A DNA stretch of 64,000 bases from Desulfotomaculum nigrificans DSM 574 (GCF_000189755.2 NZ_KI912183.1:2966255-3030254); one strand, 5' to 3'; positions 45,795-57,697 are shown, numbered from the stretch's first letter. Numbers and translations: made by a program. Notes: generated by a model not told the origin, from the sequence alone.

Positions 45795-47102
45795 ATGAAC
45801 TATGACGAAGCTATAGATTATTTGCAGGGCCTTACTAAATTTGGGGTTAATTTTGGTCTGGGACGAATCAAGGAACTTTTACGGCGGTTGGGTGACCCCC
45901 ACCGCCGCCTTAATATTGTGCATATCGGTGGCACCAATGGTAAAGGCTCCACCACGGCCATGATTGCCAGCATCTTGATGGAGGCCGGGTATAAAGTGGG
46001 TATGTTTACCTCCCCCCACCTGCACAGCTATACCGAGCGGTTTGTAATAAACGGAGAATGCATTGCAGAAGCTCAACTGGCCCAACTTATTACCACCGTT
46101 AAGCCTCACCTGGAGGCAATGGTGGCCGAGGACTACGAACACCCCACCGAATTTGAGGTGAGCACCGCTCTGGCGCTGTATTACTTTGCCCAGGCAGAAA
46201 CCGACTTTGTGGTTCTGGAGGTGGGCCTGGGCGGGGCCATTGACTCCACCAACGTGGTTACCCCACTGGTTTCTGTAATTACCAATGTGACTCTGGACCA
46301 TATGGATTACCTGGGCCCCCGGGTGGAGGATATTGCCCGGGTGAAAGCCGGGATTATTAAAAAAGGTGTGCCGGTGGTTACCGCAGCAGACGGCGTGGCC
46401 CTGGAGATTATCAAGCAGGTAGCCGGTGAAAATAACAGTAAATTAATCCAGGTGGGGCAGGATATAACTTGGACACCCTTATCTAGTGAAAGTGAGAAAG
46501 GTTACCAGGAGTTTTTAGTCAAGGGCTTACAAAATCATTATCATGTGCGGCTGCCGCTGTTGGGTCCCCACCAGCAAATCAATGCCTCCACGGCCATTGC
46601 TGCGGTGGAAATGCTGTTCCGATGGGGCCATCATATTCCCGCCCAGGCTGTGCTGGCAGGACTAAGCAAAGTTCGCTGGCCTGGCCGCATGGAAATAGTC
46701 CGGCAGCATCCCACCGTGATCATTGACGGTGCCCATAACCATGCCGGAGCTGTGGCCCTGCGCCAGGCATTACAGCAGCACTTTCCCCACCGGGACATAA
46801 TTTTGGTATTGGGCATGCTGGCCGATAAAGAGCGGGCCAAAGTGGTGGCGGAACTGGCCCCGCTGGCCAGGACGGTAATTGTCACCCGCTCCAACAATCC
46901 CCGGGCGGGTGATTGGACGAGGCTAGCGGATTATGTTAAAGTTTACCTGGATGATGTGATGATTGAGGAAAACGTGACCGAGGCAGTCAAAAAAGCCGTC
47001 TCCCTGGCCCACCAGGACCAGCTGGTGTGCATCACCGGTTCATTATACATGATCGGGGAGGCCAGAGAGGCCCTGGGTCAGTTGACTCTACAGAGGAAAT
47101 GA
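45795..47102 (+). CDS. folC: folylpolyglutamate synthase / dihydrofolate synthase
   Basis: 435 aa, Mur ligase family. P-loop HIGGTNGKGSTTAMIASIL, then SPHLHSYTERFVINGE, and the C-terminal GAHNHAGAVALRQAL. It adds glutamate to dihydropteroate and folates. GTG 45789 and ATG 45795 are both possible; ATG is chosen. It commonly follows valS in Clostridia and Bacilli. It overlaps or abuts the sigma-54 activator gene. Confidence 0.93.
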   Translation: MNYDEAIDYLQGLTKFGVNFGLGRIKELLRRLGDPHRRLNIVHIGGTNGKGSTTAMIASILMEAGYKVGMFTSPHLHSYTERFVINGECIAEAQLAQLITTVKPHLEAMVAEDYEHPTEFEVSTALALYYFAQAETDFVVLEVGLGGAIDSTNVVTPLVSVITNVTLDHMDYLGPRVEDIARVKAGIIKKGVPVVTAADGVALEIIKQVAGENNSKLIQVGQDITWTPLSSESEKGYQEFLVKGLQNHYHVRLPLLGPHQQINASTAIAAVEMLFRWGHHIPAQAVLAGLSKVRWPGRMEIVRQHPTVIIDGAHNHAGAVALRQALQQHFPHRDIILVLGMLADKERAKVVAELAPLARTVIVTRSNNPRAGDWTRLADYVKVYLDDVMIEENVTEAVKKAVSLAHQDQLVCITGSLYMIGEAREALGQLTLQRK

Positions 47103-47107
47103 TTGAG

Positions 47108-49018
47108 ATGATCGAAAGAATTTGCTTTATCGCACCATATCAGGAACTTGCGGATATTGCAGAGCAGGCCAAACGGGAGCTTAAACTTGATCTAGACATC
47201 CGCATGGGTAATTTAGAAGAAGGGATTGTACCGGCCCAGGAGGCGGAACGTGAAGGGGCTCAGGTCATTATCAGCCGGGGCGGTACAGCATCCATTATTA
47301 GAAATCATGTGGAGATTCCAGTGGTGGAAATCCCGGTGACCGGATACGACATCCTTAAAGTCTTATACCCGCACCGTGAGAGCAAAAAGGTCATCGGCAT
47401 TGTCGGATATGAAAGCGTGGTCAATGGCTGTCGTACCATCAGCCAGATTTTACAGCTGCCTTTTCATGATGTGACTATTCCCAATGAAGATGAAAATATC
47501 TATTGGCAGCGGATTCAACAAGAGGTATCAAACCTGAATAACCAGCATGGTATCGAGGTAATCATTGGTGATACTACTGTAATAAGTAAAATCGATGTTC
47601 CCGGTGCCCAAATTCATTTGATTACTTCCGGCCGGGAAGCTGTTTTACAAGCCATTGAAGAGGCCAGGCACATTGCCAGGGTGAGGGAGGCAGAGAAGGA
47701 AAAAGCCAAAAGGTTCCAGGTTGTACTGGACTTTTCCCAGAATGCCATTATTGCCACTGATGAGCGGGGTTTACTTACGTTGGTAAACCCGGCGGCAGAA
47801 GAAATCTTTCATATTAAAAGAGAACAGGTTATTGGTAAACCTGTTCAAGAGGTCATTCCTAATACGGAAATTAACAGGGTACTGCAAACCGGTATCCCGG
47901 AGGTGGATCAGTTGCAGGAGGTGCCCGGAGGGCACATTCTCACAAGCCGTATCCCCATTATCGTGGGTGGCCAAGTGAAAGGGGTGGTGGCCACCTTTCA
48001 AGAGGTAACAAAAATTCAGGGGGCAGAGCAAAAAATACGGGAGAACCTGTATGCCAAAGGATTCGTCACTCGCTACAATTTTAATGATATATTAACCAAG
48101 AATCCTCGTATGGAACGGCTGATTGAAATTGCCAGGGGCTTTGCCAAAACAGATGCTACGGTGTTGATCACCGGCGAAAGTGGCACCGGTAAGGAAATTT
48201 TGGCCCAAAGTATTCATGCCGGCAGTACCCGGCACAATCACCCATTTGTAGCTGTCAACTGTGCCGCCTTACCACCCCAATTGCTGGAAAGCGAGTTGTT
48301 TGGCTATGTGGAAGGTGCTTTTACCGGAGCTAAAAAAGGAGGTAAAATCGGCCTCTTCGAATTAGCTCATAACGGGACTATCTTTCTGGATGAAATCGGT
48401 GAAATGGATAAGGGTTTACAGGCCAGATTACTCCGGGTGCTGGAAGAAAAACAGGTTATGCGCCTGGGTTCGGATAAAATCATACCGGTCAATAACCGGG
48501 TTATTGCTGCTACCAACGTAAATCTGAAGGAACAGGTGGGCCGCGGAGAATTTCGTATGGATTTATATTACCGGCTTAACGTACTGAACCTGCATACTAT
48601 ACCATTGCGAGAAAGGAAAGATGATATAATCTATCTGGCCAACCACTTTATCCGGAGAACCAATCGAAAGTATGGCCGACAGGTGGGGAAACTGGCCCCG
48701 GAAGTGATAGATCTGTTGACCAATTATTCCTGGCCCGGTAATATCCGGGAGTTAAAAAACATTATAGAAAGGATTGTCCTTTCCACCAATAAAGAATATG
48801 TTACCTTAAAAGATATTGAGTTTTTGGTGCAAGAGTTAAAACAGAAGGAAGTTCCAATGTCTGACCACCGGTATGCCGATGATCTATTAAAGGGAACGTT
48901 GCAAGAGATAAAGCAAAAGGTGATACTGAAGGTATTGGCCGAGGAAGGTTATAACAAAAGCCGAGCGGCCAAACGACTGGGAATCGACCGCTCCACTATT
49001 GAACGAAACATCAAGTGA
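47108..49018 (+). CDS. sigma-54-dependent activator with PrpR-type sensor and PAS domain
   Basis: 636 aa. A PrpR_N-type ligand domain (about 1-180), a PAS domain (about 205-310, SQNAIIATDERGLLTLVNPA), an AAA+ domain with Walker A GESGTGKE near 356, the sigma-54-contacting GAFTGA near 404 and DEIGEM near 428, and a C-terminal Fis-type HTH (NKSRAAKRLGIDRSTIERN). ATG 47099 overlaps the folC stop but is too close to AGAGG, so ATG 47108 is chosen. It should activate the sigma-54 promoter at 49103. Confidence 0.92.
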   Translation: MIERICFIAPYQELADIAEQAKRELKLDLDIRMGNLEEGIVPAQEAEREGAQVIISRGGTASIIRNHVEIPVVEIPVTGYDILKVLYPHRESKKVIGIVGYESVVNGCRTISQILQLPFHDVTIPNEDENIYWQRIQQEVSNLNNQHGIEVIIGDTTVISKIDVPGAQIHLITSGREAVLQAIEEARHIARVREAEKEKAKRFQVVLDFSQNAIIATDERGLLTLVNPAAEEIFHIKREQVIGKPVQEVIPNTEINRVLQTGIPEVDQLQEVPGGHILTSRIPIIVGGQVKGVVATFQEVTKIQGAEQKIRENLYAKGFVTRYNFNDILTKNPRMERLIEIARGFAKTDATVLITGESGTGKEILAQSIHAGSTRHNHPFVAVNCAALPPQLLESELFGYVEGAFTGAKKGGKIGLFELAHNGTIFLDEIGEMDKGLQARLLRVLEEKQVMRLGSDKIIPVNNRVIAATNVNLKEQVGRGEFRMDLYYRLNVLNLHTIPLRERKDDIIYLANHFIRRTNRKYGRQVGKLAPEVIDLLTNYSWPGNIRELKNIIERIVLSTNKEYVTLKDIEFLVQELKQKEVPMSDHRYADDLLKGTLQEIKQKVILKVLAEEGYNKSRAAKRLGIDRSTIERNIK

Positions 49019-49027
49019 TGCAATTTG

Positions 49028-49071
49028 CCACACTGCTGCGGCAAAAAACAACAGCAGTGTGGTTATTTTTT
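49028..49071 (+). terminator. terminator of the sigma-54 activator gene
   Basis: Perfect 11-bp arms CCACACTGCTG (49028-49038) and CAGCAGTGTGG (49052-49062), followed by TTATTTTTT. As an inverted repeat about 40-75 bp upstream of the sigma-54 promoter it could also be the activator-binding site. Confidence 0.8.
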
Positions 49072-49102
49072 GCGCAATACCCGACAAATAGTACTTTGGA
49101 TG

Positions 49103-49118
49103 TTGGCACTGGTTTTGC
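49103..49118 (+). promoter_or_regulatory. sigma-54 (-24/-12) promoter
   Basis: TTGGCACTGGTTTTGC at 49103-49118 matches the consensus, with invariant GG and GC separated by 10 bp. It lies about 50 bp before the first gene of the dehydratase-permease operon and downstream of an enhancer-binding protein gene. Confidence 0.88.
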
Positions 49119-49169
49119 TATATATATTTAGCGTAAATCATTTTTAATCTAGCTAAGGAGGATGACATT

Positions 49170-49478
49170 ATGGTAAAACGTGCAGTTGTCATAAAAGAAA
49201 CTGACAATGTTGCCACCGCGACCCAGGATCTAAAAAAGGGAGATAAGGTTAGTATGTTTGTGGGTCAGCAAGAAGTAGAAATTGTATTAAATGAAGATAT
49301 TGCCTATGGCCACAAATTTGCTATCAAGGATATCTCCTTACACGGCCAGGTAACCAAATATGGTGAGTCAATAGGACGGGCTACCAGAGACATTAAGGCT
49401 GGGGACCATGTTCATGTGCACAATGTGGAGAGTGAACGGGGACGTGGCGACTGGGAAGCCCTAAAAAATAACCATTAA
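49170..49478 (+). CDS. UxaA-family dehydratase small subunit (SAF domain)
   Basis: 102 aa, ATG after AAGGAGG. SAF domain as in the N-terminus of altronate/galactarate dehydratases (KKGDKVSMFVGQQEVEIVLN, YGHKFAIKDI). In many enzymes it is fused to the large domain; here it is a separate gene 21 bp upstream. The same split occurs in sulfolactate sulfo-lyase SuyA, so the substrate is open. Confidence 0.85.
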   Translation: MVKRAVVIKETDNVATATQDLKKGDKVSMFVGQQEVEIVLNEDIAYGHKFAIKDISLHGQVTKYGESIGRATRDIKAGDHVHVHNVESERGRGDWEALKNNH

Positions 49479-49499
49479 TTTTATCGGAGGTGCTTAGAT

Positions 49500-50657
49500 A
49501 TGAAATTTAAAGGTTATAAACGTCCGGATGGTAAAGTTGGTACTCGTAATTATGTGCTGTTATTACCCACCAGTGTATGTTCCACCCAAGTGGCTACCGA
49601 AATTGCTAATAAAGTAAAAGGCTGCACCGTTGTTAACAACTCCTTTGGCTGCTGCCAGGTGGCCGGTGACGCCAAGCTCACCTATAAAACTGTGGTGAAT
49701 GTTGGCAAAAACCCCAACGCCGGAGCTGTTATCGTGGTTGGTTTAGGTTGTGAAGGTGTCGAGCCCCATAAGGTAGCCGAGGAATTAAAGGAAACTGGTA
49801 AGCCGGTGGCCACTGTGGTTATTCAAGAAGAAGGCGGCACTTTGAACGCACTGGCCAAAGGTTGTGAAATTGCCCGTGATTTTGCCCAGCAGCTGTCCCT
49901 GCAGGAAAGAGAAGAGGTGGACATCAGCGAACTTATTCTGGGTATCGAATGCGGTGGTTCCGACACCACTTCCGGTCTGGCTTCCAACCCTGCCTGCGGT
50001 GTGGCTTCCGATATCCTGGTAAGTCTTGGTGGTACCTCCATGCTGTCTGAGACCACTGAGTTAATTGGTGCCGAGCACGTGCTGGCCCGTCGCTGCGTGA
50101 ATGAAGAAGTAGCCAACAAGTTGCTCCACATTGTAAGAAGATGCGAAGAGCGGGCTAAAGCTCTAGGTGAAGACATTCGTGGTGGACAACCCACCCCCGG
50201 TAACATTGCCGGTGGTTTAACAACCATCGAAGAAAAATCCCTGGGCTGCATCCACAAAGCTGGTTCCGCCCCCGTGGTAGATATCCTGGAATATGCTGAT
50301 ATTCCTACCAAGAAAGGTCTTCATGTAATGGATACCCCCGGCCAGGATATTGAGTCCATTTCCGGCATGGTGGCCGGTGGTGCGCAAATTATTATCTTCA
50401 CCACGGGTCGGGGAACTCCTACAGGTAACCCCCTGGCGCCGGTTATCAAAATCACCGGTAACAGCAACACCTATAATAAAATGAAAGCCAACATTGATAT
50501 TAATGCCGGCGGTATTGTAGAGGGTAAAAACACCATTGAAGAAATTGGTCGGCAAATCTTTGATGAGATCGTTCAAGTTGCCAACGGAAAAACAACCAAA
50601 GCTGAAGAACTTGGCCATAACGAATTTTCCATCTACAAGATTGCGCCTACTTTCTAA
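49500..50657 (+). CDS. UxaA-family dehydratase large subunit
   Basis: 385 aa, ATG after GGAGG. The family is clear from FKGYKRPDGKVGTRNYVLLL, the Cys-containing SFGCCQ and ILGIECGGSDTTSGLASNPA, probable iron or metal sites. It removes water (or sulfite, in the SuyB branch) from a sugar acid or hydroxy-acid. Partner of the SAF subunit and of the KdgT-like permease. The real substrate cannot be assigned. Confidence 0.87.
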   Translation: MKFKGYKRPDGKVGTRNYVLLLPTSVCSTQVATEIANKVKGCTVVNNSFGCCQVAGDAKLTYKTVVNVGKNPNAGAVIVVGLGCEGVEPHKVAEELKETGKPVATVVIQEEGGTLNALAKGCEIARDFAQQLSLQEREEVDISELILGIECGGSDTTSGLASNPACGVASDILVSLGGTSMLSETTELIGAEHVLARRCVNEEVANKLLHIVRRCEERAKALGEDIRGGQPTPGNIAGGLTTIEEKSLGCIHKAGSAPVVDILEYADIPTKKGLHVMDTPGQDIESISGMVAGGAQIIIFTTGRGTPTGNPLAPVIKITGNSNTYNKMKANIDINAGGIVEGKNTIEEIGRQIFDEIVQVANGKTTKAEELGHNEFSIYKIAPTF

Positions 50658-50711
50658 TTCCAACGGGCTGCCGGTTTATTCCGGCGGCCCCCTAAAAAAG
50701 GGGTGAGTTAG

Positions 50712-51683
50712 ATGCAAATTAAAAAAACAATTGAAAAAATTCCCGGAGGCATGATGGTTGTTCCCCTGCTGCTTGGTGCATTAATTAATACCTTCTGGCC
50801 CGAAGTTCTGGAGATTGGTGGTTTTACTACTGCCATTGCCAAAGGAGCCATGCCCATCCTGGGTGTCTTCCTCTTTTGTATGGGTTCCCAAATGACCTTT
50901 AAAGCAGCTCCCAAAGCCCTAAAGAAAGGCGTTAGCATTACATTAGCCAAGTTCCTTGCCGGTGTGGCTGTAGGTCTTGGGGTAGACTATTTCTTTGGTG
51001 AGCAGGGATTGCTTGGCCTCGGTTCTCTGGCCATTATTTCTGCCATGACCAACTCCAACGGTGGTCTATTTGCTGCTTTAACCGGTGAGTTTGGGGACGA
51101 AACTGATGTTGGGGCTATTTCCATTATTTCCTTAAACGACGGTCCTTTTCTGACACTGGTTGCTTTGGGCACCGCAGGTGTAGCACAGGTTCCCATCATG
51201 ACACTGGTGGCCGTAGTTCTGCCCATCGCTCTAGGTATGATTGTAGGTAATTTGGATAAGGATATGAAAGAATTTTTAGCCAGCGGCGGTACCTTGTTAA
51301 TTCCCTTCTTTGCCTTTGGACTGGGTGCCGGAATTAACTTCAACATGCTGCTCAAGGCCGGTATACCAGGTATCATCCTGGGTTTAATGACAGTAATAAT
51401 CACCGGTGTTGCCTGTATTTTTGCGGACAGAATTGCCGGCGGTTCCGGCATTGCCGGTGCTGCCACCGCCAGCACGGCGGGTAACGCAGTGGCCACGCCG
51501 GCCGCAGTGGCCCTAGCCGACCCAAGCCTCAAAGCCATTGCCGATATTGCCACTGCCCAAGTTGCTGCTTCCACCATCATTACTGCGCTGCTGGTGCCAG
51601 TTTTGACCACTTATGTGGCCAAGAGAGTTAAAAACAAAGGAAATTCAAAAATAATTAGCAAATCAGCTGAATCATTTTCTTAA
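50712..51683 (+). CDS. 2-keto-3-deoxygluconate permease family transporter (KdgT-like)
   Basis: 323 aa, about ten membrane segments. KdgT pattern in [20 protein letters not shown], then [16 protein letters not shown] and the [20 protein letters not shown] helix. A proton-coupled importer of KDG or a related acid. No KDG kinase or aldolase gene is adjacent, so catabolism would finish elsewhere. ATG after AAAGGGG. It ends at the terminator beside IS copy 2. Confidence 0.88.
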   Translation: MQIKKTIEKIPGGMMVVPLLLGALINTFWPEVLEIGGFTTAIAKGAMPILGVFLFCMGSQMTFKAAPKALKKGVSITLAKFLAGVAVGLGVDYFFGEQGLLGLGSLAIISAMTNSNGGLFAALTGEFGDETDVGAISIISLNDGPFLTLVALGTAGVAQVPIMTLVAVVLPIALGMIVGNLDKDMKEFLASGGTLLIPFFAFGLGAGINFNMLLKAGIPGIILGLMTVIITGVACIFADRIAGGSGIAGAATASTAGNAVATPAAVALADPSLKAIADIATAQVAASTIITALLVPVLTTYVAKRVKNKGNSKIISKSAESFS

Positions 51684-51687
51684 CGGC

Positions 51688-51718
51688 AAAAATCCCCCGA
51701 TATCAGGGGGATTTTTAT
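51688..51718 (+). terminator. terminator of the dehydratase-permease operon
   Basis: Perfect arms AAAAATCCCCC (51688-51698) and GGGGGATTTTT (51706-51716). IS copy 2 is inserted directly after it, and the distal arm is part of the target duplication. Confidence 0.88.
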
Positions 51719-51721
51719 GTT
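51709..51721. repeat. left target-site duplication of IS copy 2
   Basis: GGATTTTTATGTT, identical to 53045-53057 (13 bp). It comprises the end of the terminator arm plus its T-rich tail. Confidence 0.85.
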
Positions 51722-53044
<1,323 letters not shown>

Positions 53045-53057
53045 GGATTTTTATGTT
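53045..53057. repeat. right target-site duplication of IS copy 2
   Basis: GGATTTTTATGTT, repeat of 51709-51721. Confidence 0.85.
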
Positions 53058-53391
53058 CGGTCCGGCAGCCGGTTTTAGGGTGCATGTGAAAGAATAATTT
53101 GGTACAATAATAAATTGTGCTGGCTATATATAAAAATGTTTGGTAAAATTTAAGGATCATGTACAAAATGGTTAGTATTGTGTCGAATATTGTCGGAAGT
53201 TTTTCTCTTAAATGGTCAGGGCCTTGACTGCTTTCTTTAATGTGATGGAAGTAAAATGTCACAAAATTCACAAACGGTCTATGCAACAAGCTTTTTTACT
53301 ATTATAATAATATTAGAAAAAAATTTAACTAACATTTGAATAACATAGTATACGAAAAATTTTGACATAATATTAGCAGGGAGGGGACAAA
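53058..53391. other. intergenic region upstream of rex
   Basis: 334 bp, very AT-rich. It contains two tandem TCACAAA words near 53259-53275, half-sites resembling the Rex operator but not as a full palindrome, and a TTGACA at 53361-53366 too close to rex for a promoter. The rex promoter is not resolved and no gene was seen. Confidence 0.4.
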
Positions 53392-54024
53392 GTGAAAGCG
53401 CTAAAAATTCCGGAAGCAACCATCCAAAGGTTATCGATATATTCCAGGTTCTTGAAAAGATTAGATAAGAAAGGTATCACCACTGTCTCCTCGGGTGACA
53501 TCGCCGAAGGGGTAGGAGTAAGTCCGGCTCAGGTGCGTAAGGATTTAGCTTACTTTGGCGAGTTTGGCACCCGCGGGGTAGGATATAATGTAAAGGATTT
53601 GATTCGTTATACCGTAAAAATTCTGGGTCTTTCCGAACCATGGAACCTGGTCCTGGTGGGTGCCGGTAACCTGGGTTCCGCCCTGGTGACTTACCGGGAA
53701 TTCAGGGACAGGGGTTTCACCATTGTGGGAGTTTTTGATAATGATTTAACTAAGATAGGTAAACGCATTGCTGATTTGGAAGTGTTGCCGTTAGAAAAAT
53801 TGACAGAGGTAGTTAAAGAGAATAATGTACGAATTGGTATTATCGCGGTGCCAGCCAAAGCAGCCCAGGAAATTGCGGACATCATGGTCAAGGCAGGTCT
53901 GGAGGCGTTACTAAACTTTGCCCCCATCGCTCTTAACGTACCGGATCACGTTGAGGTGCGCAACGTTGACCTATCCGTTAAGTTAGAAATTCTAACCTTT
54001 AACCTGGCTTTAAGGGAAAAGTAA
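53392..54024 (+). CDS. rex: redox-sensing transcriptional repressor Rex
   Basis: 210 aa, GTG after GGGAGGGG. N-terminal winged helix ([20 protein letters not shown]) and a C-terminal Rossmann fold ([19 protein letters not shown]) that senses NADH/NAD+. It represses fermentation and respiration genes when NADH is low. Single gene with its own terminator. Confidence 0.96.
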   Translation: MKALKIPEATIQRLSIYSRFLKRLDKKGITTVSSGDIAEGVGVSPAQVRKDLAYFGEFGTRGVGYNVKDLIRYTVKILGLSEPWNLVLVGAGNLGSALVTYREFRDRGFTIVGVFDNDLTKIGKRIADLEVLPLEKLTEVVKENNVRIGIIAVPAKAAQEIADIMVKAGLEALLNFAPIALNVPDHVEVRNVDLSVKLEILTFNLALREK

Positions 54025-54028
54025 CCTG

Positions 54029-54058
54029 AAGGTGGGATAATTCCCACCTTTATATTTT
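54029..54058 (+). terminator. terminator of rex
   Basis: AAGGTGGG (54029-54036) and CCCACCTT (54043-54050), followed by TATATTTTGG. Confidence 0.8.
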
Positions 54059-54194
54059 GGTTTTCTTTGAAATTTTTTATCTAACTATGGGAGACAATTA
54101 AAGTATCTGTAATTGCTTGTCAGAGAAAACACCTAATGTTAAACTTATAAGGAAGTGTGTTTGACTTTCCATTACCTTTCTTACAGGTGAAAAC

Positions 54195-54452
54195 ATGGGT
54201 AAAACTTTTAAAACTGGCAAAGGGCCCGGTACATTATTGATTTTGCTGCTGGCAGGCGGGGTGACCGGAAGTGTCCTGGGGGCGTTAGCAACACCTTATA
54301 GCCCCTGGCTAAAGAACTTCACCAATATTGGCTTGCCCACCACCACCTTAAACCTGCTCTTTTTACAGCTCACCTTTGGCTTAAACATGTCACTGGGACC
54401 CCTTACCGTCCTGGGATTATTAATAGGTTTTTTCTTGTACCGTAAGTTATAG
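54195..54452 (+). CDS. DUF4321 family membrane protein
   Basis: 85 aa, ATG after ACAGGTG. Two membrane segments around GTLLILLLAGGVTGSVLGAL and a C-terminal FGLNMSLGPLTVLGLLIG, the usual DUF4321 shape. This family is often found just upstream of maf in Clostridia, as here. Function unknown. Confidence 0.82.
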   Translation: MGKTFKTGKGPGTLLILLLAGGVTGSVLGALATPYSPWLKNFTNIGLPTTTLNLLFLQLTFGLNMSLGPLTVLGLLIGFFLYRKL

Positions 54453-54512
54453 TCAAAAATCTCCCAGGTTGACCAAACCAAATTTCTGCTCCAATTAGGA
54501 GGTTGATTGCTT

Positions 54513-55088
54513 GTGGTGCCAATCATCCTAGCTTCTGCCTCGCCGCGGCGTCAGGAACTACTCAAAAACCTGGGGTTAGACTTTACAGTTAGGGTCAGTG
54601 AGGTCGATGAGACATTAGAGGAAAACCTGGCCCCGGCCCAGCAGGTGGAGAGGTTGGCAGAGCGGAAAGCCAGAGCAGTTGCTTCTGAAACAACCAAGGG
54701 ACTGGTTATCGGGGCCGATACACTGGTTGTGTTTGAAGGTACACCACTGGGTAAACCGGCAGATACCCGGGAAGCCGTTAGCATGTTAAGTAAGCTGCAG
54801 GGTCAAAGCCATCAGGTATTCACCGGTTTAGCCGTCATTAATGCTGCCACCGGCAAGTCGGTGGTGACCCATGAGGTTACGACAGTTCACTTTAAACCCA
54901 TGTCCCGGGAGCAAATTGAACGCTATGTGGCTACCGGGGAACCGATGGACAAGGCCGGCGCCTACGCGGTGCAGGGCAAGGCCTCTATTTTTATTGAGGG
55001 TATCAGAGGCTGTTACTTTAACGTGGTTGGCCTGCCGGTAGGCAAACTGGCTGAAGCTTTAAAGGAATTTGGGGTAGAAATTATATGA
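54513..55088 (+). CDS. maf: Maf-family nucleotide pyrophosphatase
   Basis: 191 aa. Opens VPIILASASPRRQELL with the nucleotide-binding loop, then VIGADTLVVFEG, GKPADTREA and the C-terminal NVVGLPVGKL. It hydrolyses non-canonical or canonical NTPs and is linked to septum control. Starts at TTG 54507, GTG 54513 and GTG 54516 are possible; GTG 54513 is chosen on spacing from AGGAGG. It overlaps radC by 4 bp. Confidence 0.92.
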   Translation: MVPIILASASPRRQELLKNLGLDFTVRVSEVDETLEENLAPAQQVERLAERKARAVASETTKGLVIGADTLVVFEGTPLGKPADTREAVSMLSKLQGQSHQVFTGLAVINAATGKSVVTHEVTTVHFKPMSREQIERYVATGEPMDKAGAYAVQGKASIFIEGIRGCYFNVVGLPVGKLAEALKEFGVEII

Positions 55089-55768
55089 GTTATCCAGTGA
55101 TACGGGAATTACCCCCTGAACAGCGTCCCCGGGAGCGTATGATTAAAGAGGGACCGGGGAGTCTTTCGGATATTGATTTACTAGCCATCATGCTGCGGAC
55201 GGGAACGGCCAAGGCTTCGGCGATGGAGTTGGCAGCCGAGATCATTGGCCGGTTTAAGGATTTGCGTGCCCTTGCCCAGGCCACGGTGGAGGAGCTAAGT
55301 GCCATTAAAGGGATTGGCCCGGTCAAAGCAGTGCAGGTAAAAGCTGCATTGGAACTGGGAAGACGTTTAGCTGCTTTACCAACGGAGGAGAGGACTGTTA
55401 TCCGCTGCCCGGAAGATGTGGCTGCTTTGTTGATGGAAGATTTAAGGGATTTGGATCGAGAACATTTTCTGGCACTGTTGTTAAATACCAAAAATCGGGT
55501 GCTATCCAAGGAGACCATCTCCATTGGTACCTTGAATTCATCGATGGTTCATCCCCGTGAGTTGTTTAAAATAGCCATCCGCCGCAGTGCAGCAGCGATT
55601 ATTCTGGCGCATAATCATCCCAGTGGTGATCCCACCCCCAGCCGGGAGGACATTATGCTGACCAAAAGATTAATAGAGGTTGGGCAAATTATCGGAATTG
55701 ATGTCCTAGACCATATTATTATTGGAGATAATAGATTTACCAGTTTAAAGTCCAAGGGACTTATTTGA
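55085..55768 (+). CDS. radC: RadC family JAB/MPN-domain protein
   Basis: 227 aa, ATG overlapping the maf stop (ATGA). An N-terminal helix-hairpin-helix (LSAIKGIGPVKAVQVKAALE) and a C-terminal JAB metalloprotease-like domain with HNHPSGDPTPSRED. Despite its name a DNA-repair role is not established. It sits in the conserved maf-radC-mreB order. Confidence 0.94.
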   Translation: MSYPVIRELPPEQRPRERMIKEGPGSLSDIDLLAIMLRTGTAKASAMELAAEIIGRFKDLRALAQATVEELSAIKGIGPVKAVQVKAALELGRRLAALPTEERTVIRCPEDVAALLMEDLRDLDREHFLALLLNTKNRVLSKETISIGTLNSSMVHPRELFKIAIRRSAAAIILAHNHPSGDPTPSREDIMLTKRLIEVGQIIGIDVLDHIIIGDNRFTSLKSKGLI

Positions 55769-55786
55769 AACCTAAGGGGGCCTTAA

Positions 55787-56821
<1,035 letters not shown>

Positions 56822-56836
56822 AGGGGTGTGTCTGTT

Positions 56837-57697
56837 TTGCCCCGTTCAGTTTCATATAAAAATATTATTTTGATGGCTGTTCTGGTGGCCGTTACCCTGC
56901 TGGTGATGCGCTTTACCCAGGTGGGGCGGGCCCATTTGACCCCGCTGGAAGCGGCCATTAAAGATAGCCTATCGCCCCTGCAAGGAGGTTTAACCAGAGC
57001 AGGGGAGACAGTTAACAAAGGGTTGGGATTTTTTTCTTCACTGGGTCGGCTGGCAGATGAGAACAAGGCACTAAAACAGCAGGTGGATCAGCTGAAAGGC
57101 CAGTTATACTTACAGGAAGAGCTGAAGCAGGAGAACCGCCGGCTGAAGGAACTACTGCAATACCATGACCAGTACCAAAGGAATTTCCAAACCAAGGTGG
57201 CAAAAGTTATTGGCCGTGACCCGGGCAACTGGTTTGGTATGATTACCTTGAACCTGGGGCAGAAGGATGGTATAGTTAAAAATATGCCTGTGGTGACACC
57301 ATCCGGACTGGCTGGCCGGGTGGTGGCGGTGTCCGATAATACTTCCCAGGTTATGTTAATTTCTGATCCCCGCAGCGGCGTGGGGGCAATGGTGCAGGAC
57401 ACCAGGGTGCCCGGGGTGCTGGAAGGTACCACCGCAGCCAGCGGTGAAACCAGGCTGATTGATATTCCCAAGGACACCAATTTGCAGCGGGGACAGGTTG
57501 TTATTACCTCAGGCATTGGTGGCACATTTCCCAAGGGTATACCGCTGGGTCGCATTGTTGGTGTAACAAATGAACCCACCGGCTTGTTTAAAACTGCTAC
57601 CGTAGAACCCTTTGCCGATCTTAATCGCTTAGAGGAAGTATTAATTATTACCACAGTTTATAATCCGGATATTGTTCCTTCGACGGAGGGTGGTTAA
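56837..57697 (+). CDS. mreC: rod shape-determining protein MreC
   Basis: About 286 aa. One N-terminal membrane segment (IILMAVLVAVTLLVM), a coiled coil (ENKALKQQVDQLKGQLYLQE) and a beta-rich C-terminal domain (GLAGRVVAVSDNTSQVMLIS). GTG 56828 lies within the ribosome site, so TTG 56837 is preferred. It bridges MreB to PBP2 outside the membrane. Confidence 0.93.
   Translation: MPRSVSYKNIILMAVLVAVTLLVMRFTQVGRAHLTPLEAAIKDSLSPLQGGLTRAGETVNKGLGFFSSLGRLADENKALKQQVDQLKGQLYLQEELKQENRRLKELLQYHDQYQRNFQTKVAKVIGRDPGNWFGMITLNLGQKDGIVKNMPVVTPSGLAGRVVAVSDNTSQVMLISDPRSGVGAMVQDTRVPGVLEGTTAASGETRLIDIPKDTNLQRGQVVITSGIGGTFPKGIPLGRIVGVTNEPTGLFKTATVEPFADLNRLEEVLIITTVYNPDIVPSTEGG

Noticed and set aside
49170-51683. 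Firm assignment as altronate dehydratase or sulfolactate lyase
   Set aside because: The family is clear, but residues that decide the substrate cannot be judged without alignment, and no downstream pathway gene is present.
53250-53280. Rex autoregulatory operator
   Set aside because: Only half-sites in direct orientation are present; the Rex consensus needs an inverted repeat.
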